From: Virgibacillus halodenitrificans JCM 12304
Lineage (GTDB): Bacteria; Bacillota; Bacilli; Bacillales; Amphibacillaceae
DNA: 64,000 nucleotides
Direction of reading: 5' to 3'
Assembly (NCBI RefSeq): GCF_001310895.1
Contig: NZ_BAZS01000014.1
Span: 18,669-82,668, forward strand
The translations under genes were made by a program, and so were the position numbers. Numbering within the stretch: position 1 is the first letter of the stretch; each line of letters opens with the position of its first letter. The notes beneath the pieces are model-generated. The model searched no databases, was not told where the DNA came from, and saw only the letters and a list, made by a program, of their open reading frames with translations. This document shows positions 44,505-52,656 of the stretch, piece after piece.

Positions 44505-45469
44505 AGCTTGTTAAATGGAATGCAATTTATTTACAACAGTTGGTTGATTTGTGGAATAAAGAATTAGGCACAGACTTTCCGATGAGGACAGAGCTATTTG
44601 AACAAAATAGTTTTCAAGATGAGAATGTGAGCTGGGAAGGGTCCTTGATTGCAATCAATGATGCTGAAGAGGTAATTGGATTTATCATTGCAAAAATGTG
44701 GCAGGAAGCAACTTCTGTTTCCATGCCAACCAGCACAGGGTGGATTCAAGTTATTGTAGTGGCGAAACAGTATCAGAATAAGGGAATTGGTTCTCGTTTA
44801 CTGGCCCATGCGGAAAAAGTATTTCGTGATGAAGGGATGGGAACTATTTTGCTGGGAAGAGACCCATGGCATTATTTTCCTGGGATTCCAGAAAACAATG
44901 CGAAAGCGAAGCAATGGTTTGAAGCAAAAGGATATAAGATGTATGTACAGGAACATGACATGATAAAAGCATATGATGCAAATGAAGAAATAGAGGAGCC
45001 AAACACTTCTGATGTAACATTTACGATTCTAGCTTATGAAGAGAAAGATGAATTCCTCACCTTTATGAATCGCTGCTTTCCCGGACGCTGGGAATATGAA
45101 GCATTAAAATACTTTGAGCAAGGAGGAAATGGCCGCGAATTTATAGTCATGAAGAAACAGGGTAATATTATTGGTTTCTGTAGGATAAACGATTCTCGTT
45201 CCCTGTCTATTGCCCAAAATGTTTATTGGGCACCCCTTTTCAAAGAAGAGCTCGGAGGTATTGGTCCATTGGGTGTTGATGATGTAGAACGAGGTCAAGG
45301 GTATGGACTTACTATCGTAAAAGCAGGAATTGCCGAGCTAAGAAGACGAGATATCTACCGGATTGTAATTGATTGGACAGGGCTCGTAACATTTTACAAA
45401 AAACTTGGCTATGGCGTTTGGAAAAGCTATGATTCCTATAAAAAATCTTTACATATGAGGAGGGGGTAG
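44501..45469 (+). CDS. Tandem-domain GNAT acetyltransferase (YbbJ-like)
   Basis: 322 residues with two GNAT folds. Domain 1 (1-160): GWIQVIVVAKQYQNKGIGSR, the acetyl-CoA loop, then YFPGIPENNAKAKQWFEAKG. Domain 2 (165-320): RCFPGRWEYEALKYFEQGGN, EFIVMKKQGNIIGFC, and GPLGVDDVERGQGYGLTIVK, again a CoA loop. The 4-base ATGA overlap with the kinase implies coupled translation. B. subtilis also has a GNAT gene (ybbJ) in its MurNAc cluster; its substrate is unknown. An amino sugar or a muropeptide amine is possible. Confidence 0.82.
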   Translation: MKLVKWNAIYLQQLVDLWNKELGTDFPMRTELFEQNSFQDENVSWEGSLIAINDAEEVIGFIIAKMWQEATSVSMPTSTGWIQVIVVAKQYQNKGIGSRLLAHAEKVFRDEGMGTILLGRDPWHYFPGIPENNAKAKQWFEAKGYKMYVQEHDMIKAYDANEEIEEPNTSDVTFTILAYEEKDEFLTFMNRCFPGRWEYEALKYFEQGGNGREFIVMKKQGNIIGFCRINDSRSLSIAQNVYWAPLFKEELGGIGPLGVDDVERGQGYGLTIVKAGIAELRRRDIYRIVIDWTGLVTFYKKLGYGVWKSYDSYKKSLHMRRG

Positions 45470-45472
45470 AAA

Positions 45473-46519
45473 GTGATAGAAAAAATACGAGCATTTTTGC
45501 AAAAAGAGATTGATTCAAAGCATATACCTGGGGCGGTGCTACATGTATCATATCAAGGTGAAATAATTTGCCGAGAAGCAATTGGCAACCGAGCGGTGTA
45601 TCCAACGATCTCCCCGATGCAGATAGAAACAGTATTTGATCTAGCCTCGCTTACAAAAGTCATTGCTACTCTTCCTGCTATATTGAAGCTAATAGACCGT
45701 GGAGACATACGTTTGGATGATCCGGTTCGTCTCTTCCTGCCAGCTTTCTCAATGAATGGAAAAGAAAAAGTGACTATCCGGCATTTATTAACACATACTG
45801 CTGGGTTTCCAGCACATCGGCAATTTTATAGAGAAAATTTGACGAGAAACGAAATTCTCCACCGCGCCCTTACAGAACCACTTGAAAATGAACCAGGATC
45901 CAAGGTCGTTTATAGTGATTTAAGCTTTATTACACTTTATCAATTAATAGAAATAATTACAGATGAGCCATTCGACGTATTTATTAATAAAGAAATATTT
46001 ACTCCTCTGGAAATGGGAGAAACAACATTTAATCCTACAAATAGTGTAGAGTGTTTTGCTGTAACAGAATATAGTGAGCAGCTCGGTGATTATAAACGAG
46101 GAATCGTTCATGATGAAAATGCCTTTGCAATGAATGGTATAAGTGGCCATGCTGGTTTGTTTTCTACGATAAGTGATATGAGCAATTTTGCAAGAATGAT
46201 AGAAAATAACGGCATATATAAAGGGCATCGCGTGTTGTCAGAAAATGTTCTAAAACTTGCAAGACAAAACCATACCCCATTTGGTGAGGAATATAGAGGA
46301 CTTGGGTGGATGTTGAAAAGTCCGAAATTATCTTCCTGTGGAGATCTTTTTTCCTCCAGTGCTTATGGGCATACTGGCTTTACGGGGACAAGTATATGGT
46401 TTGATCCAGAAGCAAAGCTACATGTTATTTTACTAACCAATCGCGTTCATTATGGTAGAGAGCCACATATTATCAGATTGCGAGCACGACTGCATAATTT
46501 GATTAGGGCGAGTATATAA
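45473..46519 (+). CDS. AmiE-like serine hydrolase (class C beta-lactamase fold), probable MurNAc-peptide amidase, no signal peptide
   Basis: 348 residues from GTG 45473 (GAGGAGGGGG upstream). DLASLTK (SxxK near residue 59), VVYSDLSF (YxD/N near 145) and YGHTGFTG (HTG near 296) are the catalytic motifs. The counterpart in B. subtilis (AmiE, formerly YbbE) cleaves MurNAc from the peptide and is exported. This protein begins MIEKIRAFLQKEIDSKHIPG with no signal sequence, so it is predicted to be cytoplasmic. It is the last operon gene before a strong terminator. A mutated copy is present at 3950-4924. Confidence 0.85.
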   Translation: MIEKIRAFLQKEIDSKHIPGAVLHVSYQGEIICREAIGNRAVYPTISPMQIETVFDLASLTKVIATLPAILKLIDRGDIRLDDPVRLFLPAFSMNGKEKVTIRHLLTHTAGFPAHRQFYRENLTRNEILHRALTEPLENEPGSKVVYSDLSFITLYQLIEIITDEPFDVFINKEIFTPLEMGETTFNPTNSVECFAVTEYSEQLGDYKRGIVHDENAFAMNGISGHAGLFSTISDMSNFARMIENNGIYKGHRVLSENVLKLARQNHTPFGEEYRGLGWMLKSPKLSSCGDLFSSSAYGHTGFTGTSIWFDPEAKLHVILLTNRVHYGREPHIIRLRARLHNLIRASI

Positions 46520-46565
46520 TGGATAGTTAATATATAAATAAAAAAATACACCATTAGCATATTTT

Positions 46566-46611
46566 AAAAAGCCGCCGTTATACAGGTCAACTGTACAATG
46601 GCGGCTTTTTT
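46566..46611 (+). terminator. Rho-independent terminator of the amino-sugar operon
   Basis: AAAAGCCGCC and GGCGGCTTTTTT form a GC-rich stem of 8 or more pairs with a further inner pairing (TACAG with CTGTA) and a T-run. Confidence 0.9.
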
Positions 46612-46664
46612 GAGTTATGTTGTATCAAATTATTTATCATGTTTTCTATGCTGGTTCACCTTCA

Positions 46665-46898
46665 CGGATTGCAATTAACTTTGGAAAGCCAAACCAGCAA
46701 GACCTTGACCAGTTGTCTATCCAAGAAGCAGAAAAATTGATCGAGGAAGGACATTTTGCGCCAGGCAGTATGCTTCCAAAAGTAGAGGCTGCGCTTCATT
46801 TTGTTAGCGCAAAGGAAGGCAGAAAATCTATTATCACTTCCTTGGACAAAGCGAAGGACGCTATTACCGGAAAAACAGGAACTGTTATTACGAACTAA
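46665..46898 (+). pseudogene. 3' remnant of carbamate kinase (arcC)
   Basis: From about residue 17 of a short open frame, the translation reads IAINFGKPNQQDLDQLSIQE, then EEGHFAPGSMLPKVEAALHF, and ends KDAITGKTGTVIT. These are the last 75-80 residues of carbamate kinase, a protein of about 310 residues. The first three quarters, including ATP- and carbamate-binding parts, are missing, and the preceding codons run straight out of the upstream terminator. It is a deletion relic without function. Confidence 0.85.
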
Positions 46899-46961
46899 TT
46901 GAAGGATTATGATAGACGATAATATCTAGGATTCTATTAAAAAAAGAAGGAGTGTTTGTAA

Positions 46962-47378
46962 ATGAATGAGCAAAAGAATACGAAGGTTAATGTTGGGGAA
47001 GAGTTAAAGTGGAATAAATTTACGGAGCATCGTGAAGTGTTCAATCAGGAACTTCTAAGTGCTACAGAGGCTGATGGACTGGGAGTTAGCGTTAGCTCTG
47101 TGCTACGTGAACGTATCGAGTTAGGAGGAATTGTACTACCACATTACCATGATGTTGCCGAGGTTATTCATATTACTAAAGGGAAAGTAAGACTTCTGAA
47201 AAATGGGGAGTGGACCTCATATAAAGAAGGAGATACATTCTTAGTTCCTAAAGGTGTCGTTCATTCTGTGGCTAATGATGATACTGAACCAACAGAGCAG
47301 GTAAGTATTTTTCTTCCAGTATCTGATGATGTGGAAAATGAAGGATTTAAATCACATATGGTGGATGTGGAAGCTTAA
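46962..47378 (+). CDS. Small cupin-domain protein
   Basis: 138 residues with one cupin barrel. VLPHYHDVAEVIHITKGKVR (about 57-76) holds the first motif's His and Glu ligands, and GDTFLVPKGVVHSVAND (about 88-104) the second with its His. AGAAGGAG precedes ATG 46962 and a terminator follows at 47387, so it is a single-gene unit. Family members bind metal and act as isomerases, dioxygenases or sensors. I cannot assign a substrate. Confidence 0.82.
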   Translation: MNEQKNTKVNVGEELKWNKFTEHREVFNQELLSATEADGLGVSVSSVLRERIELGGIVLPHYHDVAEVIHITKGKVRLLKNGEWTSYKEGDTFLVPKGVVHSVANDDTEPTEQVSIFLPVSDDVENEGFKSHMVDVEA

Positions 47379-47386
47379 GAATTAAG

Positions 47387-47411
47387 AAAAGGGCACGTGG
47401 AGTGCCCTTTC
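47387..47411 (+). terminator. Rho-independent terminator after cupin gene
   Basis: AAAAGGGCAC and GTGCCCTTTCTT make a 9-bp stem with a short loop and T-rich tail. Confidence 0.85.
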
Positions 47412-47493
47412 TTAATGGTTTATTATTAGTTATGAAAACTTATTTTCTGTGTACTCAAACTAAGCTAATCATTATCAGAAAAATAAATTATTA

Positions 47494-47522
47494 TTGACAA
47501 TTTAAAATAAGCGTGTTAAATT
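47494..47522 (+). promoter_or_regulatory. Sigma-A promoter of the thiamine operon
   Basis: TTGACA (47494-47499), 17-base spacer, TAAATT (47517-47522), about 30 bases upstream of the TPP riboswitch. Confidence 0.6.
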
Positions 47523-47551
47523 TCATAACAAGTACAATTTAATATGCGATT

Positions 47552-47647
47552 CCACTAGGGGTGCCTTTTAAAAGGGCTGAGATCAAAGTAATTGACTTTG
47601 GGACTCTTTGAACTTGAGACGGTTAGTGCCGGTGTAGGGAAGTGGTG
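47552..47647 (+). ncRNA. TPP riboswitch (THI element)
   Basis: AGGGGTGCC, GGGCTGAGATCAAAG, GACTCTTTGAACTTGAGACGG and GGTGTAGGGAAGTGG follow the THI-box order (P2/P3 with CUGAGA, P4/P5 with the pyrophosphate-binding GNGUAGGGAA). It is followed by a terminator hairpin, so the likely mechanism is transcription termination when thiamine pyrophosphate is abundant. It controls the thiazole genes downstream, although tenI begins 800 bases later. Confidence 0.95.
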
Positions 47648-47688
47648 GATTGGTATCCGTTTATATTTTTATGAAAATACAAGCGTAC

Positions 47689-47727
47689 AAACCACTTTTC
47701 CCTAAAAAGGAAGAGTGGTTTTTTTGT
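47689..47727 (+). terminator. Riboswitch-controlled terminator
   Basis: AAACCACTTTTCC and GGAAGAGTGGTTT pair into a stem of about 12 bp with one mismatch, followed by TTTTTTG. The 5' arm is free to pair with the riboswitch 3' strand (AAGTGGTGG), giving the antiterminator. Confidence 0.85.
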
Positions 47728-47756
47728 TTTCCTGAATAACAGGAGGGAAAAATTTT

Positions 47757-47829
47757 AGGTTCTATTGCAAATGATGTGGCACAAACGTTGTCTCATTACA
47801 TTGATAGTGGGAGGGAAGGGAGTTACTAG
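47757..47829 (+). pseudogene. Possible 3' remnant of a lost first gene of the thiamine operon
   Basis: A GGAGGG site at 47742 is followed not by a start codon but by an open stretch reading GSIANDVAQTLSHYIDSGRE and a stop at 47827. It may be the tail of a deleted gene originally behind the riboswitch (tenA or a transporter would be expected). I do not recognise the protein. Confidence 0.3.
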
Positions 47830-47879
47830 AGAAACCTATTCAGCTGTAAATGATAAAAAGTTAAATAACACCGCTACGG

Positions 47880-48060
47880 AAAAATACTGCGCTTTCCGGG
47901 GGCGGCTGATGAGCCTCCTCATGCTACGCATTCCGGGGTCTCACCGATGCCTCATCTCCCCCAGGACAAGGAAAGCTTCGTAAGCAAGGCATCGCACGAA
48001 GAAAATGTGTATTTTCATTTTCGAGGAGTCTCCGTATTTTTCCTACGCTAAAGTTTATTT
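47880..48060. repeat. Bacillaceae dispersed palindromic repeat, interrupted copy
   Basis: ACTGCGCTTTCC ... GGCGGCTGATGAGCCTCCTC ... GGGGTCTCACC ... GAGGAGTCTCCGTATTTTTC has the look of the non-coding repeats common in Bacillus, Oceanobacillus and relatives. It is GC-rich compared with its surroundings and has dyads such as GAGCCTCCTC/GAGGAG. About 60 bases inside (47975-48030) appear inserted. Short frames across it are not genes. Confidence 0.65.
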
Positions 48061-48132
48061 TTCAAAACGATTAAAGATGAAAGATACTTTTTCGGTTATT
48101 AAATATCTTTAATTAATCAATAGCATATACCA

Positions 48133-48387
48133 ATTGATTGGAATGAAAGATGGCAATCTAAGAACGCCACGTCCTGGGACTGAGGCTGAGGCTGCGCTAA
48201 CTCGCCCCACCGAAAACATTTGTGGCAACGATTGCATGACCAACGTCCTTGAAAAAGAAACCCGCCTTTTCTGCGTTCGATGTTTCTCTTAGAAGCTTTC
48301 CTTGTCCTGTTGACCCGCGACTCCAGCCGGAATAGCATGAGCTGAAGCCATGCCGGTGGAAAGCGCCCGTATGCAACGGAAATCAAT
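48133..48387. repeat. MITE-like repeat with ATTGATT/AATCAAT ends, composite copy
   Basis: The element starts ATTGATTGGA and ends CGGAAATCAAT, giving short inverted ends. Its last 75 bases (GGAATAGCATGAGCTGAAGC, then CATGCCGGTGGAAAGCG, then CAACGGAAATCAATGG) recur nearly unchanged at 56420-56516. The middle (48150-48310) carries a different repeat type (AGAACGCCACGTCCTG). It sits directly upstream of tenI. Confidence 0.75.
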
Positions 48388-48457
48388 GGAGCTTATCTAC
48401 TCAACTATCTCAGTTCTCTTATTCATTTTTAAAAATCACAAAAAGGAGGCGGTCAAT

Positions 48458-49048
48458 ATAAAAGAACTACATGTTATCTCTACAGGTCAGCAAACCTCAG
48501 AGACACTTGTTTCTATTGTTGCTGAGATTCATCATCACATAGACTTTTTGCATTTACGTGAACCGGAATGGACTGACCAAGAAGTGGTACAAACAATTGA
48601 AAACCTTTCCGCCAGTGGGGTACCAATGGAAAAGCTCATTGTGAATCATCGTGTGGATGTAGCAAATCAAACGGGAGTTCATGGTGTCCAACTGACCTAT
48701 CGGAGCATGGAAGTGGCTAAGGTGAAGAGCGCATTTCCTGAATTAAAGGTTGGTTGCTCTGTACATGCGGTGAATGAAGGAACACACTTGGCGGGACATG
48801 GAGCGGATTTTCTTGTATATGGACATATATTTGAAACCGCCTCCAAGCCAGATCTGGAGCCTAAGAGTGTAGGAAGCTTACAGCATGTTGCCAGGCAAGT
48901 TTCCATACCTGTAATTGCTATCGGAGGAATAACACCACGAAATGTACAAGAAGTTATGGCACATGGTGCAAGTGGTGTGGCTGTTCTATCAGGGATTTTA
49001 CTTGCAAAGGATCCGCTGAAGGCAGCACAGGAATATAGATACGCATAA
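48458..49048 (+). CDS. tenI: Thiazole tautomerase TenI
   Basis: 196 residues if started just after the strong AAAGGAGG site; the codon at the right distance (8 bases) is ATA, not a standard start. The protein then reads IKELHVISTGQQT, with FLHLREPEWTDQEV, IVNHRVDVANQTGVHGVQL, VGCSVHAVNEGTHLAGHGAD, YGHIFETASKPDLEP, and IPVIAIGGITPRNV, GASGVAVLSGI, the TIM-barrel of TenI (ThiE-like). His in YGHIFET is the catalytic residue in the family. TenI aromatises the thiazole phosphate made by ThiG. An in-frame ATG at 48386 inside the repeat would add 24 odd residues and has no ribosome site. Confidence 0.82.
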   Translation: MKELHVISTGQQTSETLVSIVAEIHHHIDFLHLREPEWTDQEVVQTIENLSASGVPMEKLIVNHRVDVANQTGVHGVQLTYRSMEVAKVKSAFPELKVGCSVHAVNEGTHLAGHGADFLVYGHIFETASKPDLEPKSVGSLQHVARQVSIPVIAIGGITPRNVQEVMAHGASGVAVLSGILLAKDPLKAAQEYRYA

Positions 49049-49068
49049 ACAAAAAGCGAGGTGGTCGT

Positions 49069-50190
49069 GTGAAGCGTCATTATGATTCTATTATTGTTGG
49101 AGGAGGCGTAATTGGCAGTTCTATTGCCTTTCAGTTAAGTAAGCGAAACTATAGTGTACTAGTTTTGGAGAAAGATGGTTTGGCAGAGAAAGCTTCCAGT
49201 GCCGCAGCTGGTATGCTCGGTGCTCAATCCGAATTGGAAGGGGATAGCCCGTTATTTAACTTAGCGAGACAAAGTAGGTCCAGATTCCCTGAATTGGCAA
49301 AGGAATTATACCAAATTTCGGGTGTCGATATCGAATTGATGCAAAGTGGCATTATAAAAGTCGCGCAAACAGAAGAAGAAGTAGCGCATTTAAAAGCAGT
49401 TGCTGCATACCAGAAATCGATCGGGGAGGAAGCAGAATGGTTAGCCGCAGAAGAACTGAAAAAGCGTGAGCCCGGCCTTTCAGATGCTGCTCTTGGTGGG
49501 GTATATCTGCCGCATGATGGACAGGTTTCCGCACCGCTTCTAGCCAATGCTTTTGCACAATCTGCCAAAAAGCTTGGCGCAGATATGTTGGAGCATACAG
49601 AAGTGAAGGATTTCATCTATGAAAGCGGGCGCTTATCAGGGGTGAAATCCAGTGCAGGTACGTTTTCGGCGAAAGACATAATTATCGCTGGAGGTGCGTG
49701 GAGCAAGCAAATATTAAGTAATGCTGGGGTGGCGTTAGATGTATTTCCAGTAAAGGGAGAGTGTTTTTCGGTTATTCACGATAAGCCAATTGCCACCTCG
49801 AGCATATTTTTATCCAATGGATATATTGTGCCAAAGTCCAGAGGAAGAACCATCATTGGGGCAACACAGAAGCCTTATGATGAGAATCCAACAGTGCAAG
49901 TATCCAGTTTATTCCAATTAATTGAAATGGCGGGAAGGCTGCTCCCGGAATTAAAGAATGCTAGGTGGGAAAAGGCATGGGCAGGGATTCGGCCACAAAC
50001 AGGAGACGGCTATCCTTACATCGGAAAACATCCAGAACTGCATGGGTTGACGATAGCAACAGGTCATTTCAGAAATGGGATATTATTAAGCCCAATTACA
50101 GGGGAAATGATTGCTGATCTGATTGAAGGCAAGTCTATCGATAGTACCTTTAGTTTGGACAGAAAATCTTTGGAGGAGGTGAAAGTATGA
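49069..50190 (+). CDS. thiO: Glycine oxidase ThiO
   Basis: 373 residues from GTG 49069 (GCGAGGTGG upstream). SIIVGGGVIGSSIAFQLSKR is the FAD-binding GxGxxG; SSAAAGMLGAQSEL, then GGVYLPHDGQVSAPLLANAF, IIAGGAWSKQIL, and WAGIRPQTGDGYPYIGKHPE with GHFRNGILLSPITG are diagnostic of ThiO. It oxidises glycine to dehydroglycine (iminoacetate) for thiazole formation by ThiG. Its end overlaps the thiS start by 4 bases. Confidence 0.95.
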   Translation: MKRHYDSIIVGGGVIGSSIAFQLSKRNYSVLVLEKDGLAEKASSAAAGMLGAQSELEGDSPLFNLARQSRSRFPELAKELYQISGVDIELMQSGIIKVAQTEEEVAHLKAVAAYQKSIGEEAEWLAAEELKKREPGLSDAALGGVYLPHDGQVSAPLLANAFAQSAKKLGADMLEHTEVKDFIYESGRLSGVKSSAGTFSAKDIIIAGGAWSKQILSNAGVALDVFPVKGECFSVIHDKPIATSSIFLSNGYIVPKSRGRTIIGATQKPYDENPTVQVSSLFQLIEMAGRLLPELKNARWEKAWAGIRPQTGDGYPYIGKHPELHGLTIATGHFRNGILLSPITGEMIADLIEGKSIDSTFSLDRKSLEEVKV

Positions 50191-50390
50191 ATCTACTTGT
50201 TAATGGAAAGCGAATACAGGTGCCTGCAACTGTTAAAACAATTACAGATGTTAAGAACCACTTTAATATTACAAACCCAGTAGTAATTGTAGAGCATAAC
50301 GGAGAAATTTTGGACAAGGCAAAACATCCGGAAAAAGAAGTAGCGGATGGCGATAAAATTGAATTAGTACAATTTGTGGGAGGCGGTTGA
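50187..50390 (+). CDS. thiS: Sulfur carrier protein ThiS
   Basis: 67 residues with a ubiquitin-like fold and C-terminal VQFVGGG, whose terminal Gly-Gly is adenylated by ThiF and converted to thiocarboxylate. ATGA overlap with thiO; GGAGG precedes the start. It is a standard part of the thiazole operon. Confidence 0.95.
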   Translation: MNLLVNGKRIQVPATVKTITDVKNHFNITNPVVIVEHNGEILDKAKHPEKEVADGDKIELVQFVGGG

Positions 50391-50391
50391 G

Positions 50392-51156
50392 ATGTTAATC
50401 ATCGGAGATAAAAAATTTAATTCAAGATTATTACTAGGAACAGGTAAATACCCTGATTTCGAAACCCAGAAAGAAGCTGTTAACGTATCGGATACAGAAA
50501 TATTAACCTTTTCCGTGCGTCGGATGAATGTTTTTGAGCCGTCACAGCCGAATTTTCTGGAAAAGCTTGATTTGCAGAAATACAGCCTATTGCCGAATAC
50601 AGCGGGAGCCAAAACAGCCGAAGAAGCTGTTCGAACTGCAAAATTGGCAAAAGCATCGGGGCTCTGTGACATGGTTAAAGTAGAAGTAATTGGCTGTGAT
50701 AAAACCTTATTGCCGGATCCGATTGAAACATTGAGAGCGACAGAAGAATTAGTAAAGGAAGGATTTACCGTATTACCATATACGTCAGATGATGTCGTAC
50801 TCGCAAGAAAGCTTGAAGAAGTTGGTGCACATGCAATCATGCCTGGTGCTTCACCAATTGGTTCCGGACAAGGGATAATTAATCCCTTGAATTTAAGTGT
50901 CATCATCGAACAGGCAAATGTACCTGTCATTGTGGATGCAGGTATCGGTTCCCCTGCAGACGCTGCCATGGCAATGGAGATGGGGGCTGAAGGAGTGCTA
51001 CTCAACACAGCTGTTTCGGGAGCCAAAGATCCGATTAAAATGGCTGAAGCGATGAAGCTTGCAGTAATCTCAGGACGACTCGGATATGAAGCTGGCAGAA
51101 TTGGAAAGAAAAGATATGCTACTGCAAGCAGTCCTATGGAAGGGATCAGTGTGTAA
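50392..51156 (+). CDS. thiG: Thiazole synthase ThiG
   Basis: 254 residues from ATG 50392 (GGGAGGCGG 5-6 bases upstream, overlapping the thiS end). [19 protein letters not shown], then [46 protein letters not shown] (Schiff-base Lys), [18 protein letters not shown], and [20 protein letters not shown] are the family signatures. It condenses 1-deoxy-D-xylulose 5-phosphate, dehydroglycine and ThiS-thiocarboxylate into the thiazole. Its stop shares one base with the thiF start. Confidence 0.96.
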   Translation: MLIIGDKKFNSRLLLGTGKYPDFETQKEAVNVSDTEILTFSVRRMNVFEPSQPNFLEKLDLQKYSLLPNTAGAKTAEEAVRTAKLAKASGLCDMVKVEVIGCDKTLLPDPIETLRATEELVKEGFTVLPYTSDDVVLARKLEEVGAHAIMPGASPIGSGQGIINPLNLSVIIEQANVPVIVDAGIGSPADAAMAMEMGAEGVLLNTAVSGAKDPIKMAEAMKLAVISGRLGYEAGRIGKKRYATASSPMEGISV

Positions 51157-52172
51157 TGCATGACCGTTACTCAAGACAAATACTCTTCTCCGGCATTGGG
51201 GCTGAAGGACAGGAAAAACTAGAAAATAAGCATGCTTTAATTATCGGAGCAGGAGCACTTGGAACTGGAAGTGCAGAGATTCTGGCCAGGGCAGGGGTCG
51301 GAGAGTTGACAATAGTGGATAGAGATTATGTGGAATGGAGTAATTTACAGCGACAGCAATTATATACAGAAGCAGATGCTGAAGAACGTATGCCAAAAGT
51401 AATCGCAGCCAAGAAGAGACTAGAGGAGATTAATAGCGGAATAACGATACATGCCCATATTATAGATGTTACACCTGTAGAATTAGAGCAACTTATTCAC
51501 GGAGTTGATTTGATCCTTGATGCCACAGATAATTTTGATATTCGCATGATAATTAACGATACCTCTCAGAAGTACTCTATCCCATGGATTTACGGATCGT
51601 GTGTAGGGAGTTATGGAATTAGTTATACGATCCTACCGGGGGTATCTCCATGCCTGCACTGTTTAATGGAAAACATACCCATTGGTGGAATGACCTGTGA
51701 TACATTAGGTGTTATTAGTCCGGTTGTGCAGCTTGTTATAGCACATCAAACGGCTGAGGCTTTAAAGATATTGACAGAAAAAACGGATAGATTACGGCAG
51801 GAATTAATTTCTTTCGATTTATGGAATAATCAGCAATCAACTATCCAAGTACGGTCTTTAAAACAGCAACAGTGCAAATCATGTGGGGATCATGCCAACT
51901 ATCCATTTTTGGATTATGAAAATACAACCAAAGCAGAAATCCTGTGTGGTAGAGAAACGGTACAGATTCGACCAAGCTCAAGAGAGACAAAAGATTTAGA
52001 AACATTGGCTATTAAGCTGAAAAAGTTGGGAAAGGTTAAGCAGAACCCGTATTTGTTACAGTTTACAATTGGTGATGATCGCCTGGTGTTATTTCGGGAC
52101 GGACGCGTGCTTGTACATGGGACCAATGATGCCGCGAGAGCCAGATCATTATATCACCGCTATCTAGGCTAG
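51156..52172 (+). CDS. thiF: ThiF/MoeB-family adenylyltransferase
   Basis: 338 residues. YSRQILFSGIGAEGQEKLEN, ALIIGAGALGTGSAEILARA (ATP site), DRDYVEWSNLQRQ, DATDNFDIR and the zinc pairs CLHC (near 166) and CKSCGDH (near 246) define the fold. A C-terminal extension of about 80 residues (after DYENTTKAEILCGRETVQIR) has a small rhodanese-free domain seen in Bacillus ThiF. It adenylates the ThiS C terminus. No thiD follows, unlike the B. subtilis tenA operon. Confidence 0.93.
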   Translation: MHDRYSRQILFSGIGAEGQEKLENKHALIIGAGALGTGSAEILARAGVGELTIVDRDYVEWSNLQRQQLYTEADAEERMPKVIAAKKRLEEINSGITIHAHIIDVTPVELEQLIHGVDLILDATDNFDIRMIINDTSQKYSIPWIYGSCVGSYGISYTILPGVSPCLHCLMENIPIGGMTCDTLGVISPVVQLVIAHQTAEALKILTEKTDRLRQELISFDLWNNQQSTIQVRSLKQQQCKSCGDHANYPFLDYENTTKAEILCGRETVQIRPSSRETKDLETLAIKLKKLGKVKQNPYLLQFTIGDDRLVLFRDGRVLVHGTNDAARARSLYHRYLG

Positions 52173-52186
52173 TTGAAAGATGAAGG

Positions 52187-52639
52187 ATGAGAAATTTGAA
52201 AGATATTTTTATGATGAATTTGACAGTGGGTACGAAAGAACAGGCATTAACTGCCATGTGTAGCATGTTAATAAATACAGGGTATGTAACCGCTGATTTT
52301 ATGGAGGAAATTTTAAAAAGAGAGCAAGGCTTTCCAACAGGGTTACCGGTACAACCATACGGAGTGGCTGTTCCACATGTTGACAGCAAGCATGTTATCG
52401 AAAGTCAGGTCGTATTTGCTGCTTTAAAAAAACCGGTAGTTTTCCAGCAAATGGGCAATAATCAGCAAAACATAGATGTTTCTTTTATTTTTATGCTTGC
52501 TTTTCGGGATCCGACAGAGCATTTACAACATTTACAGAAGTTGTTTCTATGTTTGCAGGACACTGCATTTATGCAGCAGCTCAACCAAATAAAAAATAAA
52601 AGTCATTTGCTTCAATTAATAAATAACATAGAAACATAG
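52187..52639 (+). CDS. PTS EIIA component, galactitol/fructose-like (GatA type)
   Basis: 150 residues. The phosphorylated His is in GVAVPHVDSKHV (near residue 66), as in the EIIA-Gat/Fru fold. GTKEQALTAMCSMLINTGYV and QGFPTGLPVQPY fit the family. ATG 52187 follows GAAGG by 1-2 bases, with AAAGATGAAGG as the wider site. It accepts phosphate from HPr and passes it to the EIIB at 53985. It begins 14 bases after thiF, so read-through from the thiamine operon is possible. Confidence 0.87.
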   Translation: MRNLKDIFMMNLTVGTKEQALTAMCSMLINTGYVTADFMEEILKREQGFPTGLPVQPYGVAVPHVDSKHVIESQVVFAALKKPVVFQQMGNNQQNIDVSFIFMLAFRDPTEHLQHLQKLFLCLQDTAFMQQLNQIKNKSHLLQLINNIET

Positions 52640-52656
52640 TTTGCTGGGGTGAGTTT

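Noticed and set aside
47765..47983. 72-codon open frame after the TPP riboswitch
   Set aside because: It runs into the dispersed repeat, has no ribosome site and no protein-like composition.
48117..48386. 89-codon minus-strand frame upstream of tenI
   Set aside because: It lies entirely within the composite repeat element.
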